NCBI GenBank assembly: GCA_013399895.1
Contig: VXBA01004184.1
Coordinates: forward strand, 1,054,415 to 1,118,414
Direction: 5' to 3'
DNA length: 64,000 nucleotides
Origin: Serilophus lunatus
Taxonomy: Eukaryota > Chordata > Aves > Passeriformes > Eurylaimidae
How positions within the stretch are numbered: position 1 is the first letter of the stretch; each line of letters opens with the position of its first letter. Made by a program: the position numbers and the translations under genes. Below the pieces are notes generated by a model. That model was not told where the DNA came from. It worked only from the letters and a program-made list of their open reading frames with translations, and ran no database searches. This document shows positions 62,032 to 64,000 of the stretch, in pieces.

Positions 62032-64000
62032 GTACCATGTTCAATCTGCTGTATTCTGGGACTGATCATACACAGTTCTCCTTTACAAATGCAGATGTAG
62101 AAGAATGTTTATTTAATTTTCCAGATTAACTCCCTGTGTATGAAGCTGATATCACATCAGTGTGTGTACTATGGTCATCCAAGCTCCAATAAGCTGTAGT
62201 AGCTGTGGAGAAGCTTCCTCACAAAGAAATACAAATTACTCCATCCTACAAGCACTGCTAGCAATACAACTGAGTAGTGATGTCCAGTCTCATAAGCATA
62301 AAAGTGCTGGTCCAGAGCAAAGCTATCTGCTTGGTTGAGGTTTTTTTCCTTCACAGCCACCAGCTGTCAGAATTCAGAAACTTGCTCAACAAGACTGATG
62401 AAATTTGAGCAGGGCTGAGGTACAAACTACAAGTTTTATGTGGAGGTGAAGTGTGCAAAACACTGAACTGTTAAATTGTGATGATGCTTTTCTGTGCTTT
62501 TAATTTAACTGGTGGGAGTATATCCATGCCTTCTTTTCCCATATACAGTATATTTTTCTTCTAGCCTTCTGCCTTAATTGCTACCTACATACTCTTTCTA
62601 TTGTAACATCAGAGACAGAGTATATTGATTTTACAGACAGGGGAAAAAAAATGTCATGTGAAGGAGCTCCTAAAGGATAAATGTAGAGCAGGAAACCCAA
62701 AGAGGCTATTTAAGAAAACCCCAATACATATTATAAATACTTTGGAGCTTTATTTAAAGTTGTCTGAAGAGGTTGTGGGGATCCTGGAGGTGTATTTGCA
62801 GTCTGCACAGCTCCACTTAGTGGTCAAGAATATCCAGACCCGCTCTCACAGATGTTTTAATCTTTTTCAGTTTAGCAAGATTTTGATTGAGCAAAGCCAA
62901 GACATGACAAATCTCTGTCCTAATGCACAAAATTTGAGGTATAATAAATAATACTACAAGACATAGCAATTTATATTACTGAGTGGATTTGATTAGTCAG
63001 TGTTTCCACTTTGCTTTTGATTATTTTCAAAACCTCTTCCCCAGTTGCTGGAAGACTGTACTGTAGCACAAAGCCGACTTCAAGTGCATCTCTGTTGATT
63101 CTCACAAAAGCAAATTTTTACTTAAAGCCTGTGTATTCACAGCAGAAATAGATTTTTGTTCATTATATTAGAAAACAAAAATGCACAGGGTAACCCAGCT
63201 GTCCAATGAGGCAAGCCCATACAGGATAACTGCATACTGCATTACATACTTGAAGCCTACACTAGGACATTTTTAGCAGTGTACATTTTATTCTTGATGG
63301 TGTTGGGATAAGTTAAAAAAAAAGAAAACTTGGCATTTATAGACATTGAGAAACAGAGCTTATTTCCCTGTATCAGTTAATCAGATTTCTCAGGTAACTC
63401 AGCTACTGAAATTCAAGGCAAAGACATATTAGAAGAAATTAAAAGAAAGCAGAAGTTGTAGCAAAAGTAGTGCCCCAAGGTATATTCTTCTTTTTTTAAC
63501 TAAATTCCTTAATTGTAGAGGCCTGTGGATGAGAATTGACATTAGGAAAACAATTAAGTTAATAAATGAGTTTCTAAAGAAACAGATAAAAGATCATTGT
63601 ATGTCTTTAGAGATCCCATTTCAGAGATAACCGCTCTAAACCACAGGGTGGGAGAGGAGAAAGCCTTTCCCTTGCTCACCTGTGTCTTCCCTTCCTCCAA
63701 AACTCACCAGTTTTGTGCAGAATGACTCGACTTCCTAAAACACTTGTTTTTTTTAAAAAAAAACTATATATAGATGCGACATTTTTCTTTTAAAAATTGC
63801 TCATATATGTAGCTTTTTCACTTTTATTTGAAATCTACTGCCAACTGTTCCCAAATTAATATTTTTTTTAGGCTCCCCTGCTTACAGTGGCACTATTCCT
63901 TTTGTAATGAAACACTATTTCAGAACCTTTAATTCCATTCTTTTGAACTCCTTGCCTTCTCTGTGTTATAAAAATATGCTCAAAATACAAAATAAAAATG

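Larger units (their letters stand above)
1..64000 (+). other. CLSTN2: Internal part of the calsyntenin-2 gene (six exons and flanking introns)
   Basis: The whole window appears to lie inside one plus-strand gene. Six exons with consistent splice sites and phases join into 371 uninterrupted codons that I recognise as calsyntenin-2. Calsyntenins are type I synaptic membrane proteins with two cadherin repeats and an LNS domain, enriched at postsynaptic membranes and involved in synapse organisation. Paralogue choice rests mainly on the last two exons: the MNRHHYALYVHNCR stretch and the FKFDGKQGAKIPDGIVP stretch match remembered CLSTN2, whereas CLSTN1 has a longer, different LNS entry. Neither the first exons (signal peptide, start codon) nor the last (transmembrane segment, tail) are visible, so both gene ends lie outside. 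Exon numbers 3-8 are inferred from the mammalian gene as remembered. Confidence 0.92.
46826..64000 (+). other. CLSTN2: Start of the intron downstream of the last visible exon
   Basis: At least 17.2 kb of this intron is present and no further exon is visible. The next expected exon, which would continue the LNS domain with a CDKEW and HYYV type block, was looked for and not found, so it probably lies beyond 64000. Contents are a minus-strand CR1 at about 61810-62031, a run of 15 A at 56229-56243 and a run of 12 C at 59603-59614. A block at about 57840-58210 with octamer-like and TAAT words could be regulatory. The rest appears to be unique AT-rich intronic sequence. Confidence 0.75.

Noticed and set aside
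62625..62951. 108-residue plus-strand open frame with a somewhat protein-like composition
   Set aside because: It starts at a non-ATG codon, has no recognisable domain, and no calsyntenin resemblance or convincing splice sites.
1..64000. tRNA, rRNA, CRISPR array, bacterial operon or plasmid features
   Set aside because: None is visible; the spliced vertebrate gene and avian repeats exclude a prokaryotic interpretation.

Overview
The window looks like a stretch of a bird nuclear genome. It is AT-rich, almost entirely intronic, and carries the typical avian repeats: several CR1 LINE fragments with the usual 3' end, an ERVL-type solo LTR and a short ERVK-like solo LTR. The LTR types would suit a passerine or another neoavian bird, but the species cannot be fixed by eye. 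The only protein-coding gene I can support is the plus-strand gene for calsyntenin-2 (CLSTN2), a postsynaptic type I membrane protein with two cadherin domains and one LNS/laminin-G-like domain.

Six consecutive internal CLSTN2 exons are present at 20616-20811, 22506-22714, 28716-28865, 40740-40925, 45701-45949 and 46704-46825. All have AG acceptors and GT donors and their phases match. Joined, with one base supplied by the exon upstream of the window, they give 1,113 nt, or 371 codons, without a stop. They run from inside cadherin domain 1, through cadherin domain 2 and a linker, into the first part of the LNS domain. By comparison with the mammalian gene as I remember it, these are probably exons 3-8. 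The signal-peptide exons lie upstream. The rest of the LNS domain, the transmembrane segment and the acidic cytoplasmic tail lie downstream, outside the window.

Layout: 1-20615 is the end of a large intron with a small CR1 scrap and, at about 14904-16645, a CR1 split by a minus-strand ERVL-type LTR that contains a 237-base assembly gap. Bases 20616-46825 hold the exons, separated by introns of 1.7, 6.0, 11.9, 4.8 and 0.75 kb. The 11.9 kb intron carries a 336-bp solo LTR in the gene's orientation (CCAAT, TATA-like and AATAAA elements) and a plus-strand CR1. The 4.8 kb intron has a short plus-strand CR1, and more than half of the 0.75 kb intron is a minus-strand CR1. Bases 46826-64000 are the start of another large intron, with one minus-strand CR1 near 61.8-62.0 kb.

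I see no tRNA, rRNA, CRISPR array or second protein gene. No clearly new biological system is evident. The most useful observations are the nested LTR-in-CR1 insertion, the sense-oriented LTR inside the gene, the frame-preserving exon modules, inverted CR1 copies around one exon, and several intronic stretches that could be conserved regulatory elements but need an alignment to test.
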